From Thermus amyloliquefaciens (lineage in GTDB: Bacteria > Deinococcota > Deinococci > Deinococcales > Thermaceae), in NCBI RefSeq assembly GCF_000744885.1, contig NZ_JQMV01000003.1, positions 1 to 64,000 on the forward strand: a stretch of 64,000 nucleotides of DNA, given 5' to 3'. Below, piece by piece: positions 55,788 through 64,000 of this stretch (position 1 is the first letter of the stretch; each line of letters opens with the position of its first letter). Below the pieces are notes generated by a model. The model was not told the origin of the DNA. It saw nothing but the letters and a program-made list of their open reading frames with translations, and did no database searches. The translations under genes were made by a program, and so were the position numbers.

Positions 55788-56258
55788 CTAGACCCGCGTT
55801 CCCGGCTGGTTCCAGCCGGTGTAGGCGTAAAACCGCCCCCGTTCTCCCGCCAGGTAGTCCAGGAGAGGCTCCAGAAGGGGGCGGTGGCCGGCAAGCTTCA
55901 CCGCCACCTCCTCCGGGGTGAAGAAGCGGGCCTCCACGATGTGGCCGTCAGGGTCGCGGGGGTTCAAAAGCCCCTCGTAGCTGGCCCTAAAGGCCATGGC
56001 CAGGGTCCTTTCGTTCTTCCGGCGGTCCTCCACCTGGATGGCGTAGGCCAGGTGCTCAATGGCCTTCACCCTTAAGCCGGTCTCCTCCCGCACCTCCCGC
56101 ACCAGGGCTTCCAGCACGGTTTCCCCCGGCTCCACCGTGCCCCCGGGGAGGGTGTAGCGCACCATGCCCCGCCGGCCCCAGTCGTTCCCCACCAGGAGGA
56201 CCCGGCCCTGGCGGTCCAGGAGGATGGCCGCCACCACCAGGATCTCGCGGCGCATCAC
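55788..56258 (-). CDS. Nudix hydrolase
   Basis: The 156-residue protein has a complete Nudix box from Gly40 (GTVEPGE ... [12 protein letters not shown]), which binds Mg2+ and cleaves nucleoside-diphosphate-linked substrates. The substrate is unknown. The ATG overlaps the prfA stop by four bases, so it is coupled to release factor 1. Confidence 0.9.
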   Translation of the reverse strand: MMRREILVVAAILLDRQGRVLLVGNDWGRRGMVRYTLPGGTVEPGETVLEALVREVREETGLRVKAIEHLAYAIQVEDRRKNERTLAMAFRASYEGLLNPRDPDGHIVEARFFTPEEVAVKLAGHRPLLEPLLDYLAGERGRFYAYTGWNQPGTRV

Positions 56259-57319
56259 GCTTCCGTCATGGCCTCCAGCTGGCGCTCCTGGTCGGCCCGC
56301 TTGAGGGCCTCGAGAAGGGGCTGGAGGTGCCCCGAGAGGACGCCCTCGAGGTCATGGGTGGTGAAGCCGATGCGGTGGTCCGTGACCCGGGACTGGGGGA
56401 AGTTGTAGGTGCGGATCTTCTCCGAGCGCTCCCCGGTGCCGATCTGGGCCAGGCGGGTCTGGCGGAGTTTCTCCGCCTCCTCCGCCCGCTTCATCTCCAG
56501 GAGGCGGCTTCTTAGGATCATCAGGGCCTTCTCCCGGTTCTTGATCTGGCTACGGGAGTCCTGGCAGGTGACCATGATCCCCGTGGGCAGGTGCACCACC
56601 CGCACGGCGCTGTCCGTGGTGTTCACCCCCTGGCCCCCCGGCCCCGAGGCCCGCATCACGTCAATGCGGATCTCGTCCATGTTGAGCTGGAAGTCGGACT
56701 CCTCCGCCTTGGGCAACACCGCCACCGTGGCCGTGGAGGTGTGGATCCGCCCCTGGGTTTCCGTGGCGGGGACCCGTTGCACCCGGTGGACCCCGCTTTC
56801 GTACTTGAAGGTGCCGTAAGCCCCGGGTCCCCGCACCTCAAAGACCACCTTGGAGAAGCCTCCCAGGTCCGTGGGGTGGGAGTCCAGCACCTCGGTTTCA
56901 AACCCCATCTCCTCGGCGAAGCGCAGGTACATCTCCAGGAGGTCCCGGGCGAAAAGGGCGGCCTCCTCGCCCCCGGTTCCCGCGCGGATCTCCACGATGG
57001 CGTCCCGCTCGTCCAAGGGGTCCTTGGGCAAGAGGTGCCGCTCCAGTTCCCTTTCCAGCTCCGCCTTGCGGGCAAGAAGGGCTTCCCTCTCCGCCTTGGC
57101 CACCTCCTTGAGCTCGGGGTCCTCGAGGAGGCCTTCCACCCCCTCCAGGTCCTCCAGCACCTTCCGGTACGCCCGGATGAGGGCGATCACCTCCCCCATC
57201 TCCGCGTAGCGCCGGGAGAGGGTTTGATAGCGCTTCTGGTCCTTCAGGACCTCGGGGTCAGCGAGGCGCGCTTCCAGCTCCCGGTATTCCTCTTCTAGGC
57301 GCGCGAGCTTATCCAGCAT
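56255..57319 (-). CDS. prfA: Peptide chain release factor 1
   Basis: Terminates at UAA and UAG. The 354 residues carry the PAT codon-recognition motif ([15 protein letters not shown]) that distinguishes RF1 from RF2, and GGQ near residue 227 ([11 protein letters not shown]). No prmC is adjacent. RF1 decoding of UAG is relevant to the in-frame TAG codons in uspA and in the small ORF at 34073-34222. Confidence 0.97.
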   Translation of the reverse strand: MLDKLARLEEEYRELEARLADPEVLKDQKRYQTLSRRYAEMGEVIALIRAYRKVLEDLEGVEGLLEDPELKEVAKAEREALLARKAELERELERHLLPKDPLDERDAIVEIRAGTGGEEAALFARDLLEMYLRFAEEMGFETEVLDSHPTDLGGFSKVVFEVRGPGAYGTFKYESGVHRVQRVPATETQGRIHTSTATVAVLPKAEESDFQLNMDEIRIDVMRASGPGGQGVNTTDSAVRVVHLPTGIMVTCQDSRSQIKNREKALMILRSRLLEMKRAEEAEKLRQTRLAQIGTGERSEKIRTYNFPQSRVTDHRIGFTTHDLEGVLSGHLQPLLEALKRADQERQLEAMTEA

Positions 57320-57371
57320 ACCTTACCTCAGGATACCCCAAGCGGGGCTTGCCTTGGTTTTTAGGTAAGCC

Positions 57372-57377
57372 TAAACT
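57372..57377 (+). promoter_or_regulatory. Leaderless -10 box of the ZIP gene
   Basis: TAAACT, six bases before the ATG at 57384. Confidence 0.55.
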
Positions 57378-57383
57378 GGGGCC

Positions 57384-58181
57384 ATGGAAACCCCGGTCTT
57401 CCTCTACGCCCTATTGGGAGGGCTCTTCACCTGGGGGCTCACCGCGGTGGGGGCCGCCAGCGTGTTCCTAATGCGGGAGCCCAGCCGCAAGCTTCTGGAT
57501 GGGATGCTGGGCTTTGCCGCTGGCGTGATGCTGGCGGCCAGCGTCTTCTCCCTTCTCCTTCCGGGGATGGAGATGGCCGAGGCTCAGGGCACGGTGCCTT
57601 GGGTGCCCGCGGTGGTGGGCTTCCTTCTGGGCGGGGCCTTGTTGCGCCTGATGGACCGCTTCCTTCCCCATGTGCACCTGGGGCCAGGGGCCCAGGAGGA
57701 GGGCGTGAGAACCCTGTGGCGGCGCACCACCTTGTTGATCCTGGCCATCACCCTTCACAACTTCCCCGAGGGCCTGGCGGTGGGGGTGGCCTTTGGGGCC
57801 GCGGGGTTGGACCCCACGGGGGCGGCCACCCTGGGCGGGGCCATCGCCTTGGCGGTGGGCATCGGGTTGCAAAACCTGCCCGAGGGCCTGGCGGTGGCCT
57901 GGCCCCTGAGGCGGGCGGGTATCGGGGCGGGGAAGGCCTGGTTTTATGGGCAGCTTTCCGCCATCGTGGAGCCCCTTGGGGCCCTGCTGGGAGCCCTTTT
58001 GGTCACGCAGATGCTCTACCTTTTGCCCTACCTCATGGCCCTGGCGGCGGGGGCCATGGTTTTCGTGATCGTGGAGGAGGTCATTCCGGAAAGCCAGGCG
58101 GAGGGCAACGGGGACATCTCCACCTTTGGCGTCATGACGGGCTTCGCCTGCATGTTGGCCTTGGACGTGGCCTTGGGCTGA
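57384..58181 (+). CDS. ZIP-family metal transporter (ZupT-like)
   Basis: The 265-residue protein has about eight helices and the two metal-site motifs of ZIP proteins: TLHNFPEGLAVG (TM4) and GLQNLPEGLAVAWPL (TM5). It probably imports zinc or related divalent metals. Confidence 0.9.
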   Translation: METPVFLYALLGGLFTWGLTAVGAASVFLMREPSRKLLDGMLGFAAGVMLAASVFSLLLPGMEMAEAQGTVPWVPAVVGFLLGGALLRLMDRFLPHVHLGPGAQEEGVRTLWRRTTLLILAITLHNFPEGLAVGVAFGAAGLDPTGAATLGGAIALAVGIGLQNLPEGLAVAWPLRRAGIGAGKAWFYGQLSAIVEPLGALLGALLVTQMLYLLPYLMALAAGAMVFVIVEEVIPESQAEGNGDISTFGVMTGFACMLALDVALG

Positions 58182-58228
58182 GGCTCTCCTCGAGGCGAAG
58201 GGCCGAGGGCTGCAAGGTACGGGTCGGG

Positions 58229-58558
58229 TTAGGCATCCTCCTTGCCCAGGCGTTCCTTGAGGAGGCGGGCGGCTTCCTCCGCCTTGGCCTTGGCGGCCTC
58301 GGCGGCCTGGGCGGCTTTCTCCGCCAGGTCCTTTAGCTTGTCGGGGATTCCGTCCTGGTCCTGGTCCAGCTCCGCCAGGCGGGCCTTGGCCTCCGCCAGG
58401 GCCTTCTTGGCTTCCTGAAGGGCTTTTTCCACCACGTCGGGCTTCCCGTCCTTGTCCTGGTCCAGCTTCTCCCGGAGCTCCTGGAGTCTTTTTTCTGCCT
58501 CTTCCGCCGCCGACTGCACCGCTTCCTTGGCCTTCTGCAAGAACCCTTTGAAATCCAT
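58229..58558 (-). CDS. Helical protein with two EF-hand-like calcium loops
   Basis: The 109-residue, Ala/Lys/Glu-rich, alpha-helical protein has two internally repeated loops, DQDKDGKPD and DQDQDGIPD, like the DxDxDG calcium-binding loops of EF-hands or dockerins. No signal peptide, so it acts in the cytoplasm. TAAACT is nine bases before the ATG. The function is unknown. Confidence 0.75.
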   Translation of the reverse strand: MDFKGFLQKAKEAVQSAAEEAEKRLQELREKLDQDKDGKPDVVEKALQEAKKALAEAKARLAELDQDQDGIPDKLKDLAEKAAQAAEAAKAKAEEAARLLKERLGKEDA

Positions 58559-58570
58559 GGTAGCTCTAGT

Positions 58571-59161
58571 TTAGAGCAAAGCCCTGAGGTCGGCCACTAC
58601 CCGCGGGGTTTCCTCCACCTTGTCCGGGCTGAAGAGGAGGACCAGCTGGCCCGACTTCACCACGAAGGTGGTGGCGGTGTGGTCCACCAGGTACTCCCCG
58701 GGGCCCCGGTACTGGGTCTTCTGGTAGTAGACCCCGAAGGTCCGGGCCACCTCCTGGATGGCCTGGGGGCTTCCCGTGAGGCCCAGGAAGCTAGGGTGGA
58801 AGCCCTTGGCGTACTGGTCGGAGATCTCTGGGGTGTCCCGCTCGGGGTCCACGCTGATGAAGACCACCTGCACCCTTGCCTGCTCTGAAGGGGAAAGCTC
58901 CTCATAGGCCCGCTTCAGGGCCAGCATGGTGGTGGGGCAGACGTCGGGGCAGTGGACGAAGCCGAAGAAGATGAGGACCAGCTTGTCCTTAAGCTGGGAA
59001 AGCTGTACCGGGCCCTGGGGCCCCTCGAGGGTGAAATCCACGGGCTTGGGGTTCAGAAGCCGGGTGCCGTAGAAGCTGTGGGCGCCCTTGGGGAGAAGAA
59101 GATAGGCCACCCCCACCAGGGCGAGGACCAGCAGGACGGGCAAGAGAGCTTTCGCCTTCAT
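58571..59161 (-). CDS. Sco1/SenC-family copper chaperone
   Basis: Membrane-anchored thioredoxin-fold protein with CPDVC (Cys71, Cys75) and a later His (LVDHTAT, about 160) as copper ligands. Family members, including the Thermus one, help assemble the CuA site of cytochrome oxidase. It overlaps the PCuAC gene by four bases. Confidence 0.93.
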   Translation of the reverse strand: MKAKALLPVLLVLALVGVAYLLLPKGAHSFYGTRLLNPKPVDFTLEGPQGPVQLSQLKDKLVLIFFGFVHCPDVCPTTMLALKRAYEELSPSEQARVQVVFISVDPERDTPEISDQYAKGFHPSFLGLTGSPQAIQEVARTFGVYYQKTQYRGPGEYLVDHTATTFVVKSGQLVLLFSPDKVEETPRVVADLRALL

Positions 59162-59571
59162 CGCTCCTCCACGGGCAGGATCACCTGGAGCCTGCTGCCA
59201 TCTTGGAACTTCAACACCAAAACTACCTTCTCCCCCGCCTTCAGAGGACGCTTAAGCCCTTCCAGCATGAAGTGATACTTCCCCGGGCGGAACTCCACCT
59301 TGCTTCTTGGGGGGATGTCCAGGTAGGGAAGGGGGCGCATGCCCAGGACCACCTGGCCTCCCCGGTGTTCCCGGTTGTTCTGATGGAAGGAAACCCGCTC
59401 GGCCACCTCCGTTTCGGCTCCCACCAGGCGCAAGGGGGTCTTGCCCCGGTTTTCCAGGGTGAGGTAGGCGGCGGTGTCCTTCACCACCGGGGGCACCAGG
59501 CGGACCCAGCCCGGGGTGACCGCGGCCTGGGCCAGGGCCAGGCTTCCCAGCAGGATCAGGAGCCACCTCAC
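59158..59571 (-). CDS. PCuAC-type periplasmic copper chaperone
   Basis: The 137-residue protein has a signal peptide and the copper ligand pattern His63, Met78, His100, Met102 (YHFM). In T. thermophilus a PCuAC protein delivers Cu(I) to the CuA site of ba3 oxidase, with Sco acting as thiol reductant. The GTG start is six bases after TAAGGT. Confidence 0.92.
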   Translation of the reverse strand: MRWLLILLGSLALAQAAVTPGWVRLVPPVVKDTAAYLTLENRGKTPLRLVGAETEVAERVSFHQNNREHRGGQVVLGMRPLPYLDIPPRSKVEFRPGKYHFMLEGLKRPLKAGEKVVLVLKFQDGSRLQVILPVEER

Positions 59572-59595
59572 GCGTTTACCTTACCAATCGGGAGG

Positions 59596-59649
59596 GGGAC
59601 AAATGTACTCCGTGGTTTAGGGCACATTTCCTGGGAGTACGAATGTCCC
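59596..59649. promoter_or_regulatory. Inverted-repeat operator between PCuAC-Sco and nos operons
   Basis: Left arm GGGACAAATGTACTCC (59596-59611) pairs with right arm GGGAGTACGAATGTCCC (59633-59649) with three central mismatches. Each arm is itself a partial dyad, so two regulator sites are possible. It sits between the divergent operons, upstream of both -10 boxes. The regulator is unknown. Confidence 0.6.
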
Positions 59650-59671
59650 GCTCCCCAGGCCTACCCTTAGT

Positions 59672-60862
59672 GTGATGCGCCCTTTGGGGTGGTGGCCCCT
59701 TTTCCTGGGCATGGCCCTGGCCGCACCGGTCCTTCAGCTGAGGGGGGAGGTGGAGGGACCCCTGGTTCTCACCACCCCGGGCCTGGTGGTGGAGGGGGAG
59801 GGGGCGGTGCTCCGGGGAAAGGAGGGGCACACCCTGCGCCTCCTGGCCCCGGGCATAACGGTGCGGGGGCTGAAGGTGGTGGGGGCGGGGCCGGGGGAGG
59901 ACTTCTTTGAACCCGACGCCGCCATTTACCTGCGGGGGTGCGAGGGGTGCCTGCTGGAGGAGGTGACGGTGGAGGAAGCCCCCGCGGCGGTGCGGGTGGA
60001 GGACTCCCCAAGGGCGGTGGTGCGGGGCTTGAGGGCCAAAGGCCTGGGGGAGTCCCCGGGGGTTCTGGTCTACGGGAGCCCTGGGGTACGGGTGGAGGGA
60101 AGCCACCTCCTTGGCTACATGGACGCCATTTACGTGGAGTACAGCCCGGACATGGTCATCCGGGGGAACCTTTTGGAGGGGAACGGGCGCTACGGCTTCC
60201 ACGTGATGTTTTCCTGGGGGGTGCGGGTGGAGGAGAACCTAAGCCGGGCGAACGGGGTTGGCAATGCGGTGATGCACGGGGCGCAGAACCGGGTGCGGGG
60301 AAACCGGCTTTACGGGCACAAAAGCCCGGTGGGCTATGGGCTTCTGGTCCAGGACGAACGGGGGACCGAGGTCCGGGAAAACCTGTTTGCGGAAAACACC
60401 CTGGGCCTGGTCCTTATGGACGCCCAAGGGGTGAGGGTGTGGGGCAATGGCTTCCAGGAAAACGGCACCGCCTTGCGCATCACCCGGGAGCGGGGAGGGA
60501 ACTCGGCTTGGGTGGAGGGGAACGCGTTTCAGGGGAACCTCTACGACCTCCTGGTGGACGACCCCGGGGCCAAGGCCAAGGTGGTGGGTAACCGCTACGA
60601 CCGGGCCTCGGGCCTCCCCGTCCCCCACCTACCCACGGGCGCCTTCGCCCTCCTCCTGGCCCGCCAGCCCGAGCTTTCCCTCTTCGCCCTCTCCCCAGGG
60701 GTGGTCCTCTGGGAGGCGGTGGAGGCCCAGGTGCCGGGCCTGCGGGGGGTAGCCCTGGCCGATCCCGCGGCCCAACCTTTGGCCAAGGAGGTCCGGACCC
60801 AGGGGGGGTGGCTGGTCCTCGGCCTTTTGGGGGGTGTCCTATGGTGGCGGTGGAGGGCCTGA
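59672..60862 (+). CDS. nosD: Nitrous oxide reductase maturation protein NosD
   Basis: Periplasmic right-handed beta-helix protein with a signal peptide, 396 residues. Repeated short turns such as VRVEDSPRAVVRGLRAKG and YGFHVMFSWGVRVEENL are those of NosD, which with NosFY supplies sulfur or copper for the CuZ/CuA centres of N2O reductase. The C-terminus has a hydrophobic helix. The start is GTG 59672 or ATG 59675. Confidence 0.88.
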   Translation: MMRPLGWWPLFLGMALAAPVLQLRGEVEGPLVLTTPGLVVEGEGAVLRGKEGHTLRLLAPGITVRGLKVVGAGPGEDFFEPDAAIYLRGCEGCLLEEVTVEEAPAAVRVEDSPRAVVRGLRAKGLGESPGVLVYGSPGVRVEGSHLLGYMDAIYVEYSPDMVIRGNLLEGNGRYGFHVMFSWGVRVEENLSRANGVGNAVMHGAQNRVRGNRLYGHKSPVGYGLLVQDERGTEVRENLFAENTLGLVLMDAQGVRVWGNGFQENGTALRITRERGGNSAWVEGNAFQGNLYDLLVDDPGAKAKVVGNRYDRASGLPVPHLPTGAFALLLARQPELSLFALSPGVVLWEAVEAQVPGLRGVALADPAAQPLAKEVRTQGGWLVLGLLGGVLWWRWRA

Positions 60863-61518
60863 GGAAGCGGGGCAGGCTCCTGGGGGTGAACCTCCGGGTG
60901 GAGGGGGGTGTGGTGGGCCTTTTGGGCCCCAACGGGGCGGGGAAGAGCACCCTTTTGGCCCTCCTCGCCGGCCGCCTCCGGCCCGATGGGGGGGAGGCCC
61001 GCCTCCTGGGGCGCACCCCCCGGGACCCCAAGGCCCTGCCCCTCCGGGCCTACCTCCCGCAAAGCCCCAGGCTTTTTCCCCACCTGCGGGCCCTCGAGGT
61101 CCTGGAGGGCGCCAGGCGGGCGAAAGGCCTGGGGAGGGAGGCTTTGCAGGAGGCGGTGGCGCGCATGGGCCTAGAAGGCCTTCTGCACCGGCCTGTGGCC
61201 GTTCTTTCCGGAGGCCAGCGCCAGCGCCTCGCCCTGGCCGCGGCCCTCATGGGGGACCCCCCCATCTGGCTCCTGGACGAGCCCACCGCCGCCTTGGACC
61301 CCAAGGGGCGGGAGCGCTTCTGGGCCTGGGTAGGGGCCAAGCGGGAGGGGGTGGTCCTCCTGGCCCTGCACCACGTGGAAGAGGCCCGGAGGGCGGACCG
61401 CCTGTTGCTCCTAAAGGAAGGTGGGGTGCTAGAGGAGGGCCCCCCGGACCAGGTTTTGGGCCCAAGGGGAGAACGTCTCCCCTGGCTAATGGAGGTGCTC
61501 TATGCGGAGTCGGCGTGA
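60841..61518 (+). CDS. nosF: NosF-type ABC transporter ATPase
   Basis: The 225-residue ATPase has Walker A GPNGAGKSTLL, signature LSGGQRQRLALAAALM, Walker B WLLDEPTAALDP and switch His LALHHVEEARR. The ATG at 60841 lies inside nosD. With NosD and NosY it forms the NosDFY complex. Confidence 0.87.
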   Translation: MVAVEGLRKRGRLLGVNLRVEGGVVGLLGPNGAGKSTLLALLAGRLRPDGGEARLLGRTPRDPKALPLRAYLPQSPRLFPHLRALEVLEGARRAKGLGREALQEAVARMGLEGLLHRPVAVLSGGQRQRLALAAALMGDPPIWLLDEPTAALDPKGRERFWAWVGAKREGVVLLALHHVEEARRADRLLLLKEGGVLEEGPPDQVLGPRGERLPWLMEVLYAESA

Positions 61519-62197
61519 GGTGCTGAAGGCATTGGGCGGTTTGGCGCTGGCGGCTCCCGTGCTGGCCCAGCACCAGGGGCAAGGAGCCATGGGCGGGGCG
61601 GCCCCCGCCTCCGCGGGCGCGGCGATGCCCGCCAGGCCCATCCCTTGGGGGGATGGCCAGTGCGCCTTCTGCGGCATGCCCATCAAGACCCCCGAGGGCC
61701 AGTGGCGGGGGCGCACCTTCCCCCAGGGCTTCTTTGAGCAGACCTACAGCCAGATCGCCTTTGAGAAGCCAAGGCCCGCCCCCCACGATCCCAAGCGGGT
61801 GGTGGAGGCCTTGCACTTTGAGAGCATCGCCTGCATGGTGAACTACGCCTGGGTGCACGGGATTAGGGACGGGGAAGGGGCCACCTTCCACGTGGCCGAC
61901 CGGGGGGCCTACGACCCCGCCCGCCCCCAGGAGAGCGTGCGCCTCGTTCCCGCCCGCCAGGCCACCTACTACTGGGGGGAGCGGATGATGGTGGTGATGA
62001 ACGCCAGGCTGGTGGCCTTTGCGGACCCTGCCCAGGCCCGTGCCTTCGCAGAGCGGCACCGGGAGGCCCACGGGCGCCAGCGTTTCCTGGACTTCCAGAC
62101 CCTCTGGGACCTGGCCCCCTTGCCGGAGATGAACCTGGTGGCCCTCCTGGCCCAGCACGCGGGGCTCTTGGGAGGCGGGGACCACGGGAGCCATTAG
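61502..62197 (+). CDS. NosL-like copper protein 1 (long form)
   Basis: The 231-residue protein has a Tat-like signal (MRSRREVLKALGGLALAAP) and CAFCGMP (Cys54, Cys57, Met59), a NosL-type copper-binding motif. It is longer than ordinary NosL and has no lipobox in the usual place. It overlaps nosF by 17 bases. Confidence 0.78.
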   Translation: MRSRREVLKALGGLALAAPVLAQHQGQGAMGGAAPASAGAAMPARPIPWGDGQCAFCGMPIKTPEGQWRGRTFPQGFFEQTYSQIAFEKPRPAPHDPKRVVEALHFESIACMVNYAWVHGIRDGEGATFHVADRGAYDPARPQESVRLVPARQATYYWGERMMVVMNARLVAFADPAQARAFAERHREAHGRQRFLDFQTLWDLAPLPEMNLVALLAQHAGLLGGGDHGSH

Positions 62198-62206
62198 ACT
62201 TCCCCC

Positions 62207-62722
62207 ATGGACCGCAGGCGCTTTCTCTTGGGGTTGGCGTCCGGGGTGTTCCTCCCCCGGGCCCTGGCCGCCCCCCGGGCCCTTAGGGTGGGGGTGGAGG
62301 CCTGCCCCTACTGCTTCATGACCATCCTGGACGCCCGCCATGCGGCCCAGGCGGTGAACCCCCAGGGCAAGGCCTTCTTCTACGACGACCCCGCCTGCCT
62401 CCTGGACCAGCTGAACGGCTGGGGAGGGCCTTCCCTCGCCCCCAAGGAGGTCTACCTGGCGGACCACGCGGAGAGCACCCGCACCGCACCCAAGTGGGTG
62501 GCGGCGGAGAAGGCCCTCCTCTACCACAACCCCAAGGTGCGCACCCCCATGGGCTCGGGGCTATTGGCCTTTGGGAGCCGGGAGGCCCTGGAGCGCCACC
62601 TCAAGGAGCGGCCCGAGCGGGCCGGGGGGCGGGTGCTCACCTGGGCGGAGGCCCTCAAGGAAGGGGAGAAGCGCACCTGGGTGCCTGCCGCCTTCTTCCC
62701 CCCGCCCCCCAAGGCCCCATGA
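62207..62722 (+). CDS. nosL: NosL-like copper protein 2
   Basis: The 171-residue protein has a Tat-like signal (MDRRRFLLGLASG) and CPYCFM (Cys33, Cys36, Met38) as copper site. NosL binds Cu(I) and delivers it to N2O reductase. TAGACT (62195-62200) is six bases before the ATG, and its stop overlaps nosY. Confidence 0.85.
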   Translation: MDRRRFLLGLASGVFLPRALAAPRALRVGVEACPYCFMTILDARHAAQAVNPQGKAFFYDDPACLLDQLNGWGGPSLAPKEVYLADHAESTRTAPKWVAAEKALLYHNPKVRTPMGSGLLAFGSREALERHLKERPERAGGRVLTWAEALKEGEKRTWVPAAFFPPPPKAP

Positions 62723-63468
62723 CCGCCCTCTTCCTGAAGGAGATCTGGCGCAACCCCTGGACCTCGGGGCTGCTTTTCCTTCCCCCTCTCCTGGCCCTGG
62801 GCTTCCTGGGCCGGGGGGAGGGGGTGGGGCTCGTGGGGCTTTACTCGGGGCTTCTCCTCCTCCTGCCCCCCTTGGTCCTGGCCCTGGGGGTGCCCCTTTT
62901 GGCCTCGAGGGAGGAGTGGGCCTTCCTCCTGGGCCTGCCCCTCCGCCCCTTCCGGGGGTTCTTGCTGGGGGCCCTGGGGGTCTTCCTGGGCCTCGGCCTG
63001 CCCCTGGCCCTGGGCCTCCTTCTGGGGGCGGGGGTCTTGGGGCTTTCCGGGAAGGCCCTCCTTTGGCTCCTCCTTTCCGGGGTGGGGGTATTGGCCTTCT
63101 GGGTGGGGCTTGCCGCCCTGCTTTCCGCCCTCCTCTTGGAGGAGAGGCGGGCCCTGGGCCTAGGCTTTGCCCTCTTCGGCCTCCTAAACGTCCTCTACGG
63201 CCCCCTGGTGGTGGCCCTGGCGGTGCGCCTCAGGGACTACCCCCTGGAGGGCTTTCTCACCCTGGCCCTCCTCCTGAACCCCCAGGAGGTCCACCGGGTG
63301 GGGCTCCTTGCGGGCCTGAAGGCCCCTGTCCTCACCGGGCCCGTGGGCTATCTGGTGGCGGAGAGGCTGGGGGAGGTGGGGCCCCTTTTGGGGCTCGCTT
63401 ACCTTTGCCTCCTGGCCTTGGCCTTGGCCTTGCTGGGGGCCCTGATCTTCGCCCGCCGGGACCGGTAG
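62719..63468 (+). CDS. nosY: NosY-type ABC transporter permease
   Basis: The 249-residue protein has six hydrophobic helices with very Leu/Gly-rich composition, opening MTALFLKEIWRNPWTSGLLF as in ABC-2 permeases. The ATG overlaps the nosL TGA (ATGA). It is the partner of NosF. Confidence 0.8.
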   Translation: MTALFLKEIWRNPWTSGLLFLPPLLALGFLGRGEGVGLVGLYSGLLLLLPPLVLALGVPLLASREEWAFLLGLPLRPFRGFLLGALGVFLGLGLPLALGLLLGAGVLGLSGKALLWLLLSGVGVLAFWVGLAALLSALLLEERRALGLGFALFGLLNVLYGPLVVALAVRLRDYPLEGFLTLALLLNPQEVHRVGLLAGLKAPVLTGPVGYLVAERLGEVGPLLGLAYLCLLALALALLGALIFARRDR

Positions 63469-63478
63469 GATGGGGACC

Positions 63479-63814
63479 ATGGAGATCCTGTTTACCACCC
63501 TGAGCGAGGTGCCGGGCCACCGGGTGGTTCAGGTCCTGGGCGTGGTCAGGGGGAGTACGGTGCGCTCCAAGCACCTGGGCAAGGACCTCCTGGCGGGGCT
63601 CCGCACCCTGGTGGGGGGGGAGATCCCCGAGTACACGGAGATGCTGCAGGAGGCCCGTCAGGAGGCGGAAAGGCGGATGCTGGAGGAGGCCCGGCGGCTA
63701 GGAGCCCATGCCGTCTTGGGGGTGCGGTACCTCACGGCCAACGTGCTCCAAGGAGCGGCGGAGATCCTGGTTTACGGCACCGCGGTCCGCCTAGAGCCCG
63801 TGAGGGAGCGTTAG
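63479..63814 (+). CDS. YbjQ/UPF0145 family protein
   Basis: The 111-residue protein has the YbjQ pentamer fold: LFTTLSEVPGHRVVQVLGVVRGSTVRSKH and ARRLGAHAVLGVRYLTA. The function is unknown; some relatives are annotated as heavy-metal binding. The ATG at 63479 is seven bases from TAGGAT; a GTG-like start upstream at 63470 is less likely. Confidence 0.85.
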   Translation: MEILFTTLSEVPGHRVVQVLGVVRGSTVRSKHLGKDLLAGLRTLVGGEIPEYTEMLQEARQEAERRMLEEARRLGAHAVLGVRYLTANVLQGAAEILVYGTAVRLEPVRER

Positions 63815-64000
63815 ATGCGGCTTGCGGCCGGCCTTCTCATCCTCCCTTTTTTCCTGCAGCTTCTGGGCTTCGGGAACACCCCCTTAGGGGGAGGGTTGTG
63901 CGGGGAGCTCTTCCTGGCGCAAAACCCCGCCTTGGCCTTCCAGACCCCAGGCTTTTGGTACGCCCTGCTCTTCATGGGGCTTTTGGCCTTGCAGCTGGGC
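63815..64000 (+). CDS. Membrane protein, 5' part only
   Basis: From ATG 63815, next to the YbjQ stop, the frame is open to the window end. It has two hydrophobic segments: LLILPFFLQLLGF, which may be a signal, and a later ALLFMGLLALQLG. No family can be named from 62 residues. Confidence 0.6.
   Translation, partial: MRLAAGLLILPFFLQLLGFGNTPLGGGLCGELFLAQNPALAFQTPGFWYALLFMGLLALQLG

Overview
This 64 kb window is high-GC chromosomal DNA from a bacterium of the genus Thermus (Deinococcota). The evidence is the gene order parB-soj-rsmG-mnmG / dnaA-oriC-dnaN, a 13-box oriC of the Thermus type, a c552-like cytochrome, an old-yellow-enzyme homologue of the Thermus length, a MoaD-related protein with the Thermus architecture, and very frequent leaderless-type promoters in which a TANNNT box lies 6-7 bases before the start codon. 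The species cannot be fixed from the sequence. The presence of nos accessory genes suggests a denitrifying lineage.

Layout. 1-4123 (minus strand): chromosome partition and ribosome/tRNA modification genes (parB, soj, rsmG, mnmG) with a parS site. 4189-8263+: dnaA, oriC (13 DnaA boxes, a DnaA-trio-like run and an AT-rich palindrome), dnaN, eno and the overlapping pyk. 9697-16226: a phosphodiester-glycosidase-like exported protein, rtcB, a PP2C phosphatase, ndk, a NYN-domain protein, and folB-folP. 16252-22700: a uspA split by an in-frame TAG, an MFS transporter, a TRAP permease pair without a binding protein, moaC, a NifX/NifB-type small protein, a low-complexity membrane protein and a c552-like cytochrome. 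22725-31819: radical SAM/SPASM protein, MBL hydrolase, dxs, a lipoprotein/coiled-coil/PspA operon, an internally deleted ABC-exporter relic in front of a beta-rich exported protein and a LolA-like protein, and cysteine synthase.

31948-37240 is the accessory patch: slyD, a collapsed IS481-like relic, a lipoprotein, a VapBC toxin-antitoxin pair, then two near-identical 973-bp insertion sequences in tandem sharing 9-bp direct repeats, ending exactly at the -35 box of a cold-shock gene. 37296-44344: surE, SAM hydrolase, a TPR plus CPBP-like membrane protein, a TPR protein, a TRIC/YicG channel protein, a frameshifted ispF, HD hydrolase, FUN14 protein, asparaginase II and a DUF309 protein. 44367-48954: a tungsten module (tupABC uptake, MoaD-related protein, aldehyde ferredoxin oxidoreductase). 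49088-57319: sugar kinase, quinone reductase, old yellow enzyme, a large exported GH57 glycosidase, a zinc-ribbon protein, Nudix and prfA. 57384-64000: ZIP transporter, EF-hand-like helical protein, Sco and PCuAC copper chaperones, and a nosD-nosF-nosL-nosL-nosY cluster with no nosZ in view, then a YbjQ-family protein and the start of a membrane protein.

The most notable non-gene signals are three divergent gene pairs whose leaderless -10 boxes overlap on opposite strands, a long inverted repeat between the copper-chaperone and nos operons, and the tandem IS array. Two genes (ispF, possibly the NYN gene) look shifted at homopolymers and one (uspA) has a stop codon. These may be real mutations or sequencing errors.
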